A DNA stretch of 64,000 bases from positions 1-64,000 of the forward strand of contig JAJEGJ010000013.1 of assembly GCA_022819905.1 (NCBI GenBank). Reading direction: 5' to 3'. Numbering within the stretch: position 1 is the first letter of the stretch; each line of letters begins with the position of its first letter. Under the pieces are notes generated by a model. That model searched no databases and was not told the origin of the DNA. It worked only from the letters and a program-made list of their open reading frames with translations. Below, piece after piece: positions 8,395-19,350 of this stretch. Made by a program: the position numbers and the translations under genes. Source of the stretch: Alphaproteobacteria bacterium. Its GTDB lineage: Bacteria; Pseudomonadota; Alphaproteobacteria; TMED109.

Positions 8395-8472
8395 GGGGGT
8401 GTAGCTCAGCTTGGTTAGAGCGCTGGCTTGTCACGCCAGAGGTCGCGGGTTCAAGTCCCGTCACTCCCGCCA
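8395..8472 (+). tRNA. tRNA-Asp (anticodon GTC)
   Basis: The acceptor stem GGGGGTG pairs with CACTCCC (one G-T pair), the anticodon arm CTGGCTTGTCACGCCAG carries GTC, and the T-arm contains GGGTTCAAGTCCC. CCA is encoded at 8470-8472. Only 18 bases separate it from nuoA. Confidence 0.96.
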
Positions 8473-8490
8473 TTATGCGAACTCGGGTCC

Positions 8491-8856
8491 ATGAACGCGT
8501 TTTTGGCGGACTATCTCCCCATCGCCCTGTTCTTTGTGGTGGCGGGTGCCATCGGCGGCGCCATGGCCGTGGCGGCCTGGCTGATCGCGCCGCAACGCCC
8601 GGACCCCGAGAAGCTTTCGTCGTACGAGTGCGGATTTGCGCCGTTCGACGATGCGCGCGGCCGGTTCGACGTGCGCTTCTACCTGGTGGCCATCCTGTTC
8701 ATCATTTTCGATCTGGAGATCGCCTTCCTGTTTCCCTGGGCCCTGGCCCTCGGTGACATCGGGCTGTACGGATTCGGGTCGATGATGGTCTTCCTGGCGC
8801 TGCTGACGGCCGGTTTCGTCTACGAATGGCGAAAGGGGGCGCTGGAATGGGAGTAG
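8491..8856 (+). CDS. nuoA: NADH-quinone oxidoreductase subunit A
   Basis: A 121-residue membrane subunit of complex I with three transmembrane helices. Conserved family segments are [24 protein letters not shown], here with the loop cysteine, and [12 protein letters not shown]. The ATG at 8491 was chosen; the longer frame from 8428 would start inside the tRNA. It is the first of fourteen consecutive nuo genes, and its stop overlaps the nuoB start by 10 bases. Confidence 0.96.
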   Translation: MNAFLADYLPIALFFVVAGAIGGAMAVAAWLIAPQRPDPEKLSSYECGFAPFDDARGRFDVRFYLVAILFIIFDLEIAFLFPWALALGDIGLYGFGSMMVFLALLTAGFVYEWRKGALEWE

Positions 8857-9356
8857 GCGCGCCGACTCTGGCCAATCCGCTCGCCGACGGGCTTTCGGAC
8901 CGGGGGTTCGTCGTGACCCAAGTGGACCGCCTCGTCAACTGGGCGCGCACCGGCTCGCTGTGGCCGATGTCGTTTGGCCTCGCCTGCTGCGCCGTCGAAA
9001 TGATGCACGCGGGTGCGAGCCGCTACGACCTTGACCGGTTTGGCGTGGTGTTCCGGCCGAGTCCGCGCCAGTCAGACGTGATGATCGTGGCCGGCACGCT
9101 CACCAACAAGATGGCGCCCGCGCTCCGCAAGGTCTACGACCAGATGGCGGAACCCCGCTGGGTGATCTCCATGGGGAGCTGCGCCAACGGCGGGGGGTAC
9201 TACCACTATTCTTATTCGGTCGTCCGCGGCTGCGACCGGATCGTGCCGGTGGACGTGTACGTGCCCGGCTGCCCGCCGACGGCAGAGGCGCTGCTGTACG
9301 GCATCCTCCAGCTGCAGAAGAAGATCCGGCGCACCGGGAGGGTCAAGGGGGCGTGA
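8847..9356 (+). CDS. nuoB: NADH-quinone oxidoreductase subunit B
   Basis: A 169-residue peripheral-arm subunit holding iron-sulfur cluster N2, the last electron carrier before quinone. The four ligands are visible as the tandem C47-C48 in [11 protein letters not shown]112 in MGSCANGGG and C142 in VPGCPP. The ATG at 8847 has a GGGGG site 8 bases upstream and was preferred to the ATG at 8826. It overlaps nuoA. Confidence 0.97.
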   Translation: MGVGAPTLANPLADGLSDRGFVVTQVDRLVNWARTGSLWPMSFGLACCAVEMMHAGASRYDLDRFGVVFRPSPRQSDVMIVAGTLTNKMAPALRKVYDQMAEPRWVISMGSCANGGGYYHYSYSVVRGCDRIVPVDVYVPGCPPTAEALLYGILQLQKKIRRTGRVKGA

Positions 9357-9411
9357 ACGCGGTCGGGGCGGCGCGTAGGACGCGATGCCTGAACCCTTGC
9401 CAGGAGCTGGT

Positions 9412-10032
9412 ATGAGCGAGTTCTCCGAGGGCGGCGACCCCGGGGGCGCGCACGCGGCCCTGCTGTCCGGCATCCAGCGCGACTTCCCCACGGCGCGGGG
9501 CCAGTCCCGCTTCGGCGACGGTGAACTTCAGGTGGCCGCGCCGGACATCGCGCGGGTGCTGACCTACCTGCGGGACGAGCCGGACCTCCGGTTTGCCCAG
9601 CTGGTGGATCTCTGCGCGGTCGACTATCCCGAACGGCCAAGCCGCTTCGAGGTGGTGTACCACCTGCTCAGCGTGGTGCATAACCGGCGGGTCCGGGTGA
9701 AGGTCGTCGTGCCCGAGGACACTCCCGTCCCGTCGGTGGTGGAAGTGTTTCCGGCCGCCGGGTGGTACGAGCGCGAAGTCTGGGACCTGTTCGGCATTGC
9801 CTTCGACGGCCACCCCGATCTGCGGCGAATCCTGACGGACTACGGCTTTCAGGGTCATCCGTTGCGGCGCGACTTCCCCCTGTCGGGCAAGGTCGAGGTG
9901 CGGTACGACGACGGCCTGAAGCGCGTCGTGTACGAGCCGGTCCATTTGCCCCAGGCGTTTCGGGAGTTCGACTTCGAGAGCCCCTGGGAGGGGGCGCCGC
10001 CGGCCGCTCCGGAGGATCCGGAGCATGACTGA
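9412..10032 (+). CDS. nuoC: NADH-quinone oxidoreductase subunit C
   Basis: A 206-residue peripheral-arm (30 kDa) subunit that packs against NuoD. The family signature [20 protein letters not shown] is present, followed by the short tail. The start at 9412 has AGGAG 5 bases upstream; an ATG at 9385, also with an AGGA box, would add nine residues. It is separate from nuoD, not fused as in enterobacteria, and overlaps the nuoD start by 8 bases. Confidence 0.95.
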   Translation: MSEFSEGGDPGGAHAALLSGIQRDFPTARGQSRFGDGELQVAAPDIARVLTYLRDEPDLRFAQLVDLCAVDYPERPSRFEVVYHLLSVVHNRRVRVKVVVPEDTPVPSVVEVFPAAGWYEREVWDLFGIAFDGHPDLRRILTDYGFQGHPLRRDFPLSGKVEVRYDDGLKRVVYEPVHLPQAFREFDFESPWEGAPPAAPEDPEHD

Positions 10033-11203
10033 CGTCCAGATCCAGAACCTGACGCTGAACTTCGGGCCCCAGCATCCGGCCGCCCACGGGGTGCTGCGCC
10101 TGGTGCTCGAGATGGACGGGGAGGTCGTGGAGCGGGCCGATCCGCACATCGGGCTGCTGCATCGCGGCACCGAAAAGCTGATCGAGCACAAGACCTATGT
10201 GCAGGCGATTCCCTATTTCGACCGGCTCGACTACGTGTCGCCGATGGCGCAGGAGCATGCCTTCGTGCTCGCCGCGGAACGCCTGCTGGAACTCGACATT
10301 CCCCCGCGAGCGCAGTACCTGCGCGTCCTGTTCGACGAGATCACGCGGGTCCTCAACCACGCGCTGCAGATCGGGGCGCAGGCGCTCGACCTCGGCGCCC
10401 ACACACCGTTCCTGTGGCTGTTCGAGGAACGCGAGAAACTGATGGGGTTCTACGAGGCGGCCTCGGGTGCCCGGCTGCACGCCGCCTACTACCGGGTGGG
10501 CGGGGTCCACCGGGACCTCCCGCCCGGCCTCACGGACGAGATCCTGGCGTGGGCCGACGGCTTCGAGACGATCCTGGCGGACGTCGAGGAGCTGCTGAGC
10601 GAGAACCGGATCTTCCGCCAGCGCACGGTCGACATCGGCGTGGTCACGGCCAAGGATGCACTGGCATGGGGCTTCACCGGACCGATGATCCGGGGGTCCG
10701 GGATCGCCTGGGACCTGCGGCGCGCCCAGCCCTACGAGGTCTACGCGGACCTCGACTTCAAGGTGCCCGTGGGCACGAACGGCGACTGCTTCGACCGCTA
10801 CCTCCTGCGGCTGGAAGAGATGCGCCAGAGCGTCGGCCTGATCCGCCAGTGCATCGCCCGCCTGCCGGCCGGGCCGGTGCTCGCCGGCAACCCCCGGATC
10901 CGCCCGCCCACCCGCGGCGACATGAAACATTCGATGGAGGCGTTGATCGCGCACTTCAAGCTGTTCACGGAAGGCGTGCGCGTGCCCGAGGGCGAGGTCT
11001 ACGCGGCGGTCGAGGCGCCCAAGGGGGAGTTCGGCGTCTATCTCGTCGCCGACGGCGGCAGCCGGCCGTACCGGTGCCATATCCGGGCGCCGGGATTCGC
11101 GCACCTGCAGGGCCTCGACGCCATGGTCCGCGGGCACCAGCTGGCCGACGTGGTGGCCTGCATCGCGTCGCTGGACATCGTCTTCGGGGAGGTCGACCGA
11201 TGA
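10025..11203 (+). CDS. nuoD: NADH-quinone oxidoreductase subunit D
   Basis: A 392-residue (49 kDa) subunit that forms the quinone pocket with NuoB. Recognisable parts are [19 protein letters not shown] near the N-terminus, with the quinone-site histidine, [14 protein letters not shown], and the C-terminal VFGEVDR. Length is normal. Its stop overlaps the nuoE ATG in an ATGA arrangement. Confidence 0.97.
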   Translation: MTDVQIQNLTLNFGPQHPAAHGVLRLVLEMDGEVVERADPHIGLLHRGTEKLIEHKTYVQAIPYFDRLDYVSPMAQEHAFVLAAERLLELDIPPRAQYLRVLFDEITRVLNHALQIGAQALDLGAHTPFLWLFEEREKLMGFYEAASGARLHAAYYRVGGVHRDLPPGLTDEILAWADGFETILADVEELLSENRIFRQRTVDIGVVTAKDALAWGFTGPMIRGSGIAWDLRRAQPYEVYADLDFKVPVGTNGDCFDRYLLRLEEMRQSVGLIRQCIARLPAGPVLAGNPRIRPPTRGDMKHSMEALIAHFKLFTEGVRVPEGEVYAAVEAPKGEFGVYLVADGGSRPYRCHIRAPGFAHLQGLDAMVRGHQLADVVACIASLDIVFGEVDR

Positions 11204-11706
11204 CCGGGGACGCCGATCTCTTTCCCGGACCGGACCGGGACGAGGCCGAGCGGATTCTCGGCCGGTACCCGCAGGAGCACCGCCAGAGCGCCGTGCTGCC
11301 GCTCCTGGACCTCGCGCAGCGGCGGCACGGCGGCTGGTTGCCGGCCGCGGTCGTCGACGCGGTGGGCGACTATCTCGGCATGCCGTCGATGCGGGTGCGG
11401 GAACTGGTCACGTTCTACTCGATGTTCCACGACCGGCCCGTCGGCCGCTACCTGGTGCAGGTGTGCCGCACGACGCCGTGCTGGCTCCGGGGCAGCGACG
11501 AGGTGCTTGCCGCCGCCCGGCAGGAGCTCGGCATTGCGCCCGGCGAGACCACGCCGGATGGCGACTTCACCCTGATCGAGGTGGAGTGTCTCGGTGCCTG
11601 CGCCGACGCGCCGGTCGTCCAGATCAACGACGATTTCCACGAACGCCTGGACGGCGGGCAGATGCGCGCCTGGATCCACGCCCATCGTGGCCCGAAGGAG
11701 GGCTGA
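11200..11706 (+). CDS. nuoE: NADH-quinone oxidoreductase subunit E
   Basis: A 168-residue (24 kDa) thioredoxin-like subunit of the NADH dehydrogenase module carrying the [2Fe-2S] cluster N1a. Ligands are C89 and C94 (VCRTTPC) and C130 and C134 ([10 protein letters not shown]). The ATG at 11200 overlaps the nuoD stop. The long frame from 10414 that contains it is only an out-of-frame extension across nuoD. Confidence 0.96.
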   Translation: MTGDADLFPGPDRDEAERILGRYPQEHRQSAVLPLLDLAQRRHGGWLPAAVVDAVGDYLGMPSMRVRELVTFYSMFHDRPVGRYLVQVCRTTPCWLRGSDEVLAAARQELGIAPGETTPDGDFTLIEVECLGACADAPVVQINDDFHERLDGGQMRAWIHAHRGPKEG

Positions 11707-11710
11707 ACCC

Positions 11711-12991
11711 GTGCGCGACGCCGACCGGGTCTTCCCGAATCTCGACGGGACCGCGGACCCCGGTCTTGATGCCGCCCGGCGGCGCGGCGACTGGGACGAC
11801 ACCCGGGCGCTGGTCCGCCGCGGCCGCGAGGCCATCCAGGGGACGATCCGTGATTCCGGCCTGCGGGGCCGGGGCGGGGCGGGCTTTTCGACGGGCCTCA
11901 AGTGGTCGTTCATGCCGAAGGAGCCCGCCCCCGGCCGGCCCCACTACCTGATCGTGAACGCCGACGAGAGCGAGCCGGGGACCTGCAAGGACCGCGAGAT
12001 CCTGCGGCACGAACCGCACAAGCTGATCGAGGGGACGTTGCTGGCCGGGGTCGGCATCAGCGCGCACACCGCCTACATCTACGTTCGGGGCGAATTCGAG
12101 GCCGAGCGGCGCTGCCTCGAGGCGGCGATCGCGGAATGCTATGCCGCCGGACTGCTCGGGCCCGACGCCTGCGAGTCGGGTCACGACTTCGATATCCACG
12201 TCCACCGGGGGGCGGGCGCCTACATCTGCGGCGAGGAGACCGGGCTGATCGAGAGCCTGGAGGGCAAGAAGGGGTTTCCGCGGCTCAAGCCGCCGTTCCC
12301 GGCGAGCGCCGGCCTCTGGGGCTATCCCACGACCGTGAACAACGTCGAGACGATCGCCGCGGTGCCGGCGATTCTCCGCCGCGGGGCGCCCTGGTTCGGC
12401 GGTATCGGCCGCCCGCAGAACACCGGAACCAAGCTGTTCTGCCTGTCCGGGCACGTGGAGCGCCCGTGCACGGTGGAGGCGGAGATGGGTATCCCGCTCC
12501 GCGAGCTGATCGAGGAGTGCGGCGGCGGCGTCCGCGGCGGCTGGGACAACCTGTTGGCGGTGATCCCCGGCGGTTCCAGCACCAAGGTGCTGCCGGCGTC
12601 CGCGTGCGACAACCTGCAGATGGACTTCGACGGGCTGCGCGAGGCCGGCAGTGCGTTGGGCACGGCGGGCGTCATCGTGATGGATCGCACCACGGACATC
12701 GTGGCGGCGATCGCGCGGCTGTCCCACTTCTACTGGCACGAGAGCTGCGGTCAGTGCACCCCGTGCCGGGAGGGGACCGGCTGGGTGTCGCGGATCATGG
12801 ACCGGTTCGTGGCCGGAGAGGCCGCGCCGTCGGACCTCGATACGCTCGAGTCCGTGTGCGCGCAGATCGAGGGGCACACCATCTGCGCCTTGGGCGACGC
12901 GGCCGCGTGGCCCGTGCAGGGCCTCTTGGCGCACTTCCGCGACGAACTGGAACAGCGCGTCGCCGGAAGCTCCCGCTTCCTTGCCGCCTGA
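11711..12991 (+). CDS. nuoF: NADH-quinone oxidoreductase subunit F
   Basis: A 426-residue (51 kDa) subunit that binds NADH and FMN and cluster N3. The glycine-rich GRGGAGF at about 53-59, the FMN region [28 protein letters not shown] and the cluster ligands in [12 protein letters not shown] plus HTICALGD are all present. The GTG at 11711 was chosen, 4 bases after nuoE, since the family opens with a sequence like [10 protein letters not shown] longer frame from 11594 overlaps nuoE and is not supported. Confidence 0.96.
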   Translation: MRDADRVFPNLDGTADPGLDAARRRGDWDDTRALVRRGREAIQGTIRDSGLRGRGGAGFSTGLKWSFMPKEPAPGRPHYLIVNADESEPGTCKDREILRHEPHKLIEGTLLAGVGISAHTAYIYVRGEFEAERRCLEAAIAECYAAGLLGPDACESGHDFDIHVHRGAGAYICGEETGLIESLEGKKGFPRLKPPFPASAGLWGYPTTVNNVETIAAVPAILRRGAPWFGGIGRPQNTGTKLFCLSGHVERPCTVEAEMGIPLRELIEECGGGVRGGWDNLLAVIPGGSSTKVLPASACDNLQMDFDGLREAGSALGTAGVIVMDRTTDIVAAIARLSHFYWHESCGQCTPCREGTGWVSRIMDRFVAGEAAPSDLDTLESVCAQIEGHTICALGDAAAWPVQGLLAHFRDELEQRVAGSSRFLAA

Positions 12992-12999
12992 GACGCGCG

Positions 13000-15042
13000 A
13001 TGCCCAAGCTGAGCATTGACGGAACCGAGGTCGAGGTCGCCGACGGCACCACGGTCCTCCGGGCCTGCGAGCAGGCGGGTGTCGAGATCCCGCGGTTCTG
13101 TTTTCACGAACGCCTGTCGATCGCGGGCAACTGCCGCATGTGCCTGGTGGAGCAGGTCGGCGTGCCCAAACCGGTCGCGAGCTGCGCCATGCCGGTGACG
13201 GAGGGGATGCAGATCCTGACGCAGTCCGAGCGCGTGCAGGCGGCGCGAGAGGGCGTGATGGAGTTCCTGCTCGTGAACCATCCGCTGGACTGTCCGATCT
13301 GCGACCAGGGCGGCGAATGCGACCTGCAGGACCAGGCCCTCTACTACGGGCGGGTCCGGAGCCGCTTCCGGGAAGCCAAGCGCGCCGTGTCGGACAAGGA
13401 CTTTGGCCCGCTCGTCAAGACGGTCATGACCCGGTGCATCCACTGCACGCGGTGCGTCCGGTTCATGGACGAAGTGGCCGGTGTCCCGGAACTCGGCACG
13501 ATGGGCCGCGGCGAAGACATGGAGATCGTGGCCGCGCTCGAGGGATGCCTGCACAGCGAGCTGGCCGGCAACGTCGTGGACCTGTGTCCCGTCGGCGCGC
13601 TGACCTCGAAGCCGTACGCCTTTGCGGCCCGTCCCTGGGAGCTGTCCCACACCGAGAGTGTCGACGTCCTGGACGGCGCCGGGTCGGCGATCCGGATCGA
13701 TGCGCGGGACGGCCGGGTGCTCCGCGTGCTGCCGCGGGTCAACGAGGACATCAACGAGGAATGGATCGGCGACCGGTCGCGCCATGCCGTCGACGGGCTG
13801 GCCGTGCGGCGGCTGGATCAGCCGTGGCTGCGGCGGAACGGCGCGTTCGAGCCGGTGTCGTGGGACGCCGCCCTTGCGGCGGTGGCCACAGCGCTGCAGG
13901 ACGCGGCGCCCGCACGGACCGCCGCGCTGGCCGGCGACCTGGTCGGGCTGGAGGGCATGGCGGCGCTGGCCGACCTGATGCGCGCGCGCGGGGTCGCCAG
14001 CGTGGACTGCCGCCAGGATGGGGGTGCCGTCGGGGCCGGCGTGCCGGCCTCGTGGCGTTTCAACGCGACCATCGCCGGCATCGACCGGGCGGACGCGGTC
14101 CTGCTGGTCGGCACCAATCCCCGCCGCGAGGCTCCCGTGATCAACGCCCGGATCCGCAGGCGCTGGCGCGCGACCGGCATCCCGATCGCCCGGATCGGCC
14201 CGGCGATCGACCTGACCTACCCGGTGACCGAACTGGGCGACGGTCCGGACGCTCTCGCCGAGCTCGCGCGGGGGACGCATCCCTTCGTGGCGGCATTGGG
14301 GCAGGCCCGGTATCCCCTGATCGTCGTGGGTTCGGGCGCCCTGGCGCGCGCCGACGGGGCCGTCATCCTCGGCCTGGCCCGGCAGGTGGCGGAGGCCGCG
14401 GACGCGGCCCGCGCCGACTGGAACGGATTTTCGGTGCTGCAGCGGTGCGCCGCGCGCGCGGGCGGTCTGGAGCTCGGCATGGTGCCTGCCGAGGGCGGGC
14501 TCGATTCGCGGGGCATGGTCAGCGCGGCGAACGAGGGCGGGCTCGATTTCCTGTACCTCCTGGGCGCCGACGAAATCGATCCGGAAGCCTTCCGGGACAC
14601 GTTCACCGTCTATCAGGGACATCATGCCGATCGGGGCGCGCGCCGCGCGGACGTGCTGCTTCCGGCGGCGGCGTACACCGAGCAGGAGGCCACCTACGTC
14701 AACACCGAGGGCCGTCCGCAACGGGCCCGGCCGGCCCATCCGCCGCCGGGTGGCGCCCGGCCGGACTGGAAGATTCCCGTGGCATTGGCGGCACGGATGG
14801 GGAGTCCGCTGCCCTACGATTCGCTGGCGGGGCTCTGGCGTCGGATCGAGGCGGCGCACCCGCATCTGGCGGAGATCGGCCAGCTGCCGCCGCCGGCGCC
14901 GCTGACGTCCTTCGGGGATGCGGGCGGCGAACTGGACGGAGCGCCGTTCACGGAGGTGGTGCCCGACTACTACCGCACCTGCCCGATCAGCCGGGCCTCG
15001 GCCACCATGGCCGCCTGTGCCCGGGCCGTCGCCGATGCTTGA
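13000..15042 (+). CDS. nuoG: NADH-quinone oxidoreductase subunit G
   Basis: A 680-residue (75 kDa) subunit that passes electrons from NuoF to the N2 side. The N-terminal ferredoxin domain holds C34, C45, C48 and C62 (cluster N1b). Next come [17 protein letters not shown] (N5 region) and [12 protein letters not shown] with LCPVGAL (N4). The C-terminal two thirds are a molybdopterin-oxidoreductase-like domain without its cofactor. The ATG at 13000 begins 8 bases after nuoF. Confidence 0.96.
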   Translation: MPKLSIDGTEVEVADGTTVLRACEQAGVEIPRFCFHERLSIAGNCRMCLVEQVGVPKPVASCAMPVTEGMQILTQSERVQAAREGVMEFLLVNHPLDCPICDQGGECDLQDQALYYGRVRSRFREAKRAVSDKDFGPLVKTVMTRCIHCTRCVRFMDEVAGVPELGTMGRGEDMEIVAALEGCLHSELAGNVVDLCPVGALTSKPYAFAARPWELSHTESVDVLDGAGSAIRIDARDGRVLRVLPRVNEDINEEWIGDRSRHAVDGLAVRRLDQPWLRRNGAFEPVSWDAALAAVATALQDAAPARTAALAGDLVGLEGMAALADLMRARGVASVDCRQDGGAVGAGVPASWRFNATIAGIDRADAVLLVGTNPRREAPVINARIRRRWRATGIPIARIGPAIDLTYPVTELGDGPDALAELARGTHPFVAALGQARYPLIVVGSGALARADGAVILGLARQVAEAADAARADWNGFSVLQRCAARAGGLELGMVPAEGGLDSRGMVSAANEGGLDFLYLLGADEIDPEAFRDTFTVYQGHHADRGARRADVLLPAAAYTEQEATYVNTEGRPQRARPAHPPPGGARPDWKIPVALAARMGSPLPYDSLAGLWRRIEAAHPHLAEIGQLPPPAPLTSFGDAGGELDGAPFTEVVPDYYRTCPISRASATMAACARAVADA

Positions 15043-16036
15043 TGCCGTCCTGACGATCCTGCAGGTGACGCTCGGCATCCTGCTGGTCGTGGTGCCGCTG
15101 CTCGTGTGCATCGCCTACCTGACGCTTGCGGAGCGCAAGGTCATCGCCGCCGCCCACCGGCGCCGCGGACCGAACGTCGTGGGGCCGTTCGGCCTGCTGC
15201 AGCCGTTCGCGGACGGTCTCAAGCTGTTGGCCAAGGAGATCGTCATCCCGTCCCGCGCCAACCGGGTGGTGTTCGTGCTGGCCCCGGTCGTGACGTTTAC
15301 GCTCAGCCTCGCCGCCTGGGCGGTCATCCCGGTGAGCGAACAGTTGGTGCTGGCCAACATCAATGTCGGGGTGCTGTACCTGTTCGCGATCTCGTCGCTC
15401 GCGATCTACGGCATCATCATGGCCGGCTGGGCCAGCAACTCGAAGTACCCGTTTCTGGGCGCCCTCCGGTCGGCGGCCCAGATGGTCTCCTACGAGGTGT
15501 CCATCGGCTTCGTGATCGTGACCGTCGTGCTCTGCGCGGGGTCGCTCAACCTGACGGAGATCGTGCGGGCACAGGAGCGCATCTGGTACGTGGTGCCCCT
15601 CCTGCCCATGGCCGTGGTGTTCTTCATATCCGCATTGGCCGAGACCAACCGCGCGCCCTTCGATCTGCCCGAGGACGAGGCGGCCCTGGTGGCGGGGTAC
15701 GCCACCGAGTATTCGTCCATGCTGTTCGTCATGTTCTTCCTGGGCGAATACGCGTCCATGATCCTCATGAGCGCGATGGGGACGATCCTGTTCCTGGGGG
15801 GCTGGCTGCCGGTGCCGGGAACGGAAGTGCTGCCGGTCCCGGGCATCGTCTGGTTTGCCCTCAAGACCGCGTTCCTGCTGTTCGTGTTCCTGTGGGTGCG
15901 CGCCACCCTGCCCAGGTACCGTTACGACCAGCTGATGCGGATCGGCTGGAAGGTCTTCCTGCCACTGACGCTGGCCTGGGTGGTGGTGACGTCCGCCGTC
16001 CTGGTGGCGTTCGACTGGCTGCCGGAGGGGGTGTGA
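15035..16036 (+). CDS. nuoH: NADH-quinone oxidoreductase subunit H
   Basis: A 333-residue membrane subunit with eight helices linking the quinone site to the proton channels. Family landmarks are [21 protein letters not shown] in loop 1 and [20 protein letters not shown] in the conserved acidic loop. The start at 15035 overlaps the nuoG stop by 8 bases. Confidence 0.97.
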   Translation: MLDAVLTILQVTLGILLVVVPLLVCIAYLTLAERKVIAAAHRRRGPNVVGPFGLLQPFADGLKLLAKEIVIPSRANRVVFVLAPVVTFTLSLAAWAVIPVSEQLVLANINVGVLYLFAISSLAIYGIIMAGWASNSKYPFLGALRSAAQMVSYEVSIGFVIVTVVLCAGSLNLTEIVRAQERIWYVVPLLPMAVVFFISALAETNRAPFDLPEDEAALVAGYATEYSSMLFVMFFLGEYASMILMSAMGTILFLGGWLPVPGTEVLPVPGIVWFALKTAFLLFVFLWVRATLPRYRYDQLMRIGWKVFLPLTLAWVVVTSAVLVAFDWLPEGV

Positions 16037-16040
16037 TCCG

Positions 16041-16547
16041 ATGACGGAACCCAACGTCCTGATCCGGATCCTGCACGCGCTCCGGATGGCGTCGCTGGTC
16101 GAGCTCTTCGCCGGTCTGGCCCGCACGTTCCGACGGATGCTGAGCCCGCCGGTGACCCTCGCCTATCCGAACGAAAAGGGCCGGCTGAGCCATCGTTTCC
16201 GCGGCGAGCATGCCCTGCGGCGCTATCCCAACGGCGAGGAGCGCTGCATTGCCTGCAAGCTCTGCGAGGCCGTGTGCCCGGCCCTCGCGATCACCATCGA
16301 GGCCGAACCCCGGGCCGACGGCAGCCGGCGCACCACCCGGTACGACATCGACATGACCAAGTGCATCTACTGCGGGCTGTGCGAGGAGGCCTGCCCGGTC
16401 GACGCGATCGTGCAGGGGCCCAATTTCGAGTTTTCAACGGAGACACGCGAGGAGCTTCTCTACACCAAGGAGCGCCTCCTCGAGAACGGCGATCGCTGGG
16501 AACACGCGATCGCGGAGCGCCTTGCCGCCGACGCAACGGCGCGCTGA
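16041..16547 (+). CDS. nuoI: NADH-quinone oxidoreductase subunit I
   Basis: A 168-residue ferredoxin-like subunit carrying clusters N6a and N6b. The two C-x2-C-x2-C-x3-CP motifs are [12 protein letters not shown] and [12 protein letters not shown]. An N-terminal amphipathic stretch docks it to the membrane arm. It begins 4 bases after nuoH. Confidence 0.97.
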   Translation: MTEPNVLIRILHALRMASLVELFAGLARTFRRMLSPPVTLAYPNEKGRLSHRFRGEHALRRYPNGEERCIACKLCEAVCPALAITIEAEPRADGSRRTTRYDIDMTKCIYCGLCEEACPVDAIVQGPNFEFSTETREELLYTKERLLENGDRWEHAIAERLAADATAR

Positions 16548-16553
16548 CCGGCA

Positions 16554-17156
16554 ATGACCGCGCCCGACCTGTTCTTCTGGCTGTGCGCGGCCGTGCTCAT
16601 GATGTCGTCCGTCTTCGTCGTGTCGGCGCGCAGCCTTGTGCACGCTGTGTTCTTCCTGATTCTGGCGTTCCTGAACGCGGCCGGGCTGTTCATCCTGCTG
16701 GGTGCCGAGTTCCTCGGCATGATGATGCTGATCGTCTACGTGGGCGCCGTCGCCGTGCTGTTCCTGTTCGTCGTCATGACGCTGGACACCGGGCAGCCGG
16801 GCGGGACGCTCCGGGCCCGGCTGCCCGCCGCCCTGGCGGCCGGCGCCATCCTGTTGCTGGAACTCGCGTTCGTGGCCTTTGCGGGCGGCCCCGCCGAGGT
16901 TCCGGAGCCGCTGCCCGGCGGCGTTTCCAATACGCGGGCGCTGGGCCGCCTGATCTACACGGACTACGCGGCGCTGTTCGAACTGGCGGGCGCCATCCTC
17001 CTCGTCGCCATGATCGGCGCGATCGTGCTCGCGCACCGCTACCGTCCCGGCGTGCGCCGGCAGGACCCGGTGCGGCAGTTCGTCCGCCAGCAGGGCGAAT
17101 CGATCCGCCTGGAGGATCCGGCAGTGGGTGCCGGGGTGTCGGAGCAGGGTCGATGA
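16554..17156 (+). CDS. nuoJ: NADH-quinone oxidoreductase subunit J
   Basis: A 200-residue membrane subunit with five predicted helices. The conserved tract with [27 protein letters not shown] is helix 3, with its pi-bulge region. A charged cytoplasmic tail follows the last helix. The stop overlaps the nuoK start. Confidence 0.96.
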   Translation: MTAPDLFFWLCAAVLMMSSVFVVSARSLVHAVFFLILAFLNAAGLFILLGAEFLGMMMLIVYVGAVAVLFLFVVMTLDTGQPGGTLRARLPAALAAGAILLLELAFVAFAGGPAEVPEPLPGGVSNTRALGRLIYTDYAALFELAGAILLVAMIGAIVLAHRYRPGVRRQDPVRQFVRQQGESIRLEDPAVGAGVSEQGR

Positions 17157-17461
17157 CGGTCACGCTCGCGCATTACCTCATGCTGGGCGGTGCGGTGTTC
17201 ACGGTCGGGATCATCGGCATCGTCCTGAATCGCCGCAACGTGATCATGATCCTGATGGCGATCGAGTTGCTGCTGCTGGCGGTGAATTTGAACTTTGTGG
17301 CCTTTTCGGCCTATCTCGGCGACCCGGCCGGCCAGGTGTTCACGCTGTTCGTGCTGACCGTGGCGGCGGCGGAGGCCGCCGTCGGCCTTGCCATCCTCGT
17401 GGTGTTCTTCCGGCTCCGCGGGACCATTGCGGTCGAAGACATTCAGGATCTCAAGGGATGA
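17153..17461 (+). CDS. nuoK: NADH-quinone oxidoreductase subunit K
   Basis: A 102-residue membrane subunit with three helices, homologous to MrpC. The two conserved membrane glutamates are in [14 protein letters not shown] and [12 protein letters not shown]. The ATG at 17153 overlaps the nuoJ stop; the long frame from 16274 containing it is spurious upstream. Confidence 0.97.
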   Translation: MTVTLAHYLMLGGAVFTVGIIGIVLNRRNVIMILMAIELLLLAVNLNFVAFSAYLGDPAGQVFTLFVLTVAAAEAAVGLAILVVFFRLRGTIAVEDIQDLKG

Positions 17462-19350
17462 TGGCCGTCGCCGCGGTATTCCTGCCGCTGGCCGGTGCGG
17501 CCCTGGCGGCCCTGCTGTCCCGGCGGGCGAGCCCGGCCCTGGCCGGAATCACGACCACCTGCCTCACGGCGCTGGCGCTCGCCGCGTCGCTCGGCGTCCT
17601 GGCCGGGCTGGGGGACGACCCGACCCGCGTGTCGCTGGCCACGTGGATCGCGGTGGACGGACTCCAGCTCGACTGGGCCCTGCGCGCGGATCCGCTGTCG
17701 GCGCTCATGCTGGTGGTGGTCAACGCGATATCGGCGCTGGTGCACCTCTACGCCATCGGCTACATGGCCGAGGATCCGCACCGGCCGCGCTTCTTCGCCT
17801 TCCTGTCGCTGTTCACGTTCTCGATGCTGCTGCTGGTCAGCGCGGACAATTTCCTGCAGCTGTTCTGCGGTTGGGAAGGGGTCGGCCTCTCTTCGTACCT
17901 CCTGATCGGCTTCTGGTACGAGCGGTCCACGGCCAATGCGGCCGCGATCAAAGCGTTCCTGATGAACCGGATCGGCGACGTGGGGCTGGTGCTCGCGTTG
18001 GCGGCGATCGCGCTGACGTTCGAGAGCCTGACGTTCGACGCGGTATTCGGCGGGGCGGCGGACGCGGGCTCTGCGACACTGCTTGGCCTGCCGGCCCTGG
18101 AGGTGATCGGCGTGCTGCTGCTGATCGGCGCGATGGGCAAGTCCGCGCAGATCGGGCTCCACACGTGGCTGGCCGACGCGATGGAGGGGCCGACGCCGGT
18201 ATCCGCGCTGCTGCACGCCGCCACCATGGTCACGGCGGGCGTGTTCCTGGTGGCCCGCTGCGCGCCGCTCTACGAGGGGGCGCCGGTGGCCATGGGCCTG
18301 GTGGCGGTGGTCGGCGCTGCCACGGCCCTGTTCGCCGCGACGATCGCGCTGGCGCAGACCGACATCAAGCGGGTGGTGGCGTGGTCGACCTGCAGCCAGC
18401 TGGGCTACATGTTTCTCGCGGCCGGGGTGGCGGTGCCGGCGGCTGCGCTGTTCCACCTGTTTACGCACGCGTTCTTCAAGGCCCTGCTGTTTCTCGGCGC
18501 CGGCGCCGTGATTCACGCGCTCGCGCATGAGCAGGACCTGCGCCGCATGGGCGGGTTGGCCCGCCGGATGCCCCTCACGTGCACGGCCATGGTAGTCGGC
18601 AGCCTGGCCCTGTCGGGCCTGCCGCCGTTTGCCGGTTTCTGGTCCAAGGACGTCATTCTCGAGAGCGCGTTTGCCGCCCACGGACCGGTCGCGCTGACAG
18701 GCTTCTGGATGGGCCTCGCCGCGGCGTTTCTGACGGGTTTGTACAGCTGGCGCCTCGTCTTCCTGGTATTCGCCGGCGAGGCCAGGGCGCCCGCCCGGGT
18801 GCTGTCGGCGGTGCACGAGCCCGGATGGTCGATGCGGTTCCCCGTGCTAGTGCTCGCCGCGGCGGCGTGCGTTGCCGGCTGGTGGGCGCACGACCTGGCG
18901 GATGCGGGAACCCCGTTCTGGCGTGGTCTGTTTGCCACGGCGCACCACGGGGACGTCCCCGTCTGGGTGCCGATCGCACCGGCAGTCGCTGGCGCCGGCG
19001 GGCTGCTGGTGGCGTGGCTGGTGTACGTGGCCCGTCCCGAGCTCAGGGCCCGGGCGGCGGCCAGGACCGCCGCCGTGGGAGCTTTCCTGGCCGCGGGCTG
19101 GCGTTTTGACGCGCTCTACGACGGGCTCGTCGTGCGAGCGGTTCGGCGCGTGGGGAGCTTCCTTGCCGCCGCGATCGATCAAGGGCTCATCGACCGGCGC
19201 GGCCCTGAGGGGGTCGGCCGGGCCGCCCTGGCGGGCGCGGTCCGCGTGCAGTTCCTGCAGACTGGCCAGCTGCACCACTATGCGCTGGTGGTGGTCGTCG
19301 GGGCCGTGCTGTTTGCGGCATGGAACCTGCTGGTGGGGGGTCTCTCGTGA
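17458..19350 (+). CDS. nuoL: NADH-quinone oxidoreductase subunit L
   Basis: A 630-residue antiporter-like proton channel with the long lateral helix. Landmarks are the [20 protein letters not shown] motif with the proton-path glutamate, [24 protein letters not shown] with the key lysine and histidine, and [13 protein letters not shown]. Two adjacent ATGs (17458 and 17461) could start it; both overlap the nuoK stop. Confidence 0.97.
   Translation: MMAVAAVFLPLAGAALAALLSRRASPALAGITTTCLTALALAASLGVLAGLGDDPTRVSLATWIAVDGLQLDWALRADPLSALMLVVVNAISALVHLYAIGYMAEDPHRPRFFAFLSLFTFSMLLLVSADNFLQLFCGWEGVGLSSYLLIGFWYERSTANAAAIKAFLMNRIGDVGLVLALAAIALTFESLTFDAVFGGAADAGSATLLGLPALEVIGVLLLIGAMGKSAQIGLHTWLADAMEGPTPVSALLHAATMVTAGVFLVARCAPLYEGAPVAMGLVAVVGAATALFAATIALAQTDIKRVVAWSTCSQLGYMFLAAGVAVPAAALFHLFTHAFFKALLFLGAGAVIHALAHEQDLRRMGGLARRMPLTCTAMVVGSLALSGLPPFAGFWSKDVILESAFAAHGPVALTGFWMGLAAAFLTGLYSWRLVFLVFAGEARAPARVLSAVHEPGWSMRFPVLVLAAAACVAGWWAHDLADAGTPFWRGLFATAHHGDVPVWVPIAPAVAGAGGLLVAWLVYVARPELRARAAARTAAVGAFLAAGWRFDALYDGLVVRAVRRVGSFLAAAIDQGLIDRRGPEGVGRAALAGAVRVQFLQTGQLHHYALVVVVGAVLFAAWNLLVGGLS

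Noticed and set aside
12751..15111. A 786-codon open frame antisense to nuoG
   Set aside because: It lies opposite a fully recognisable nuoG, has arginine-, histidine- and glycine-rich composition with no domain, and is a normal by-product of high GC content.
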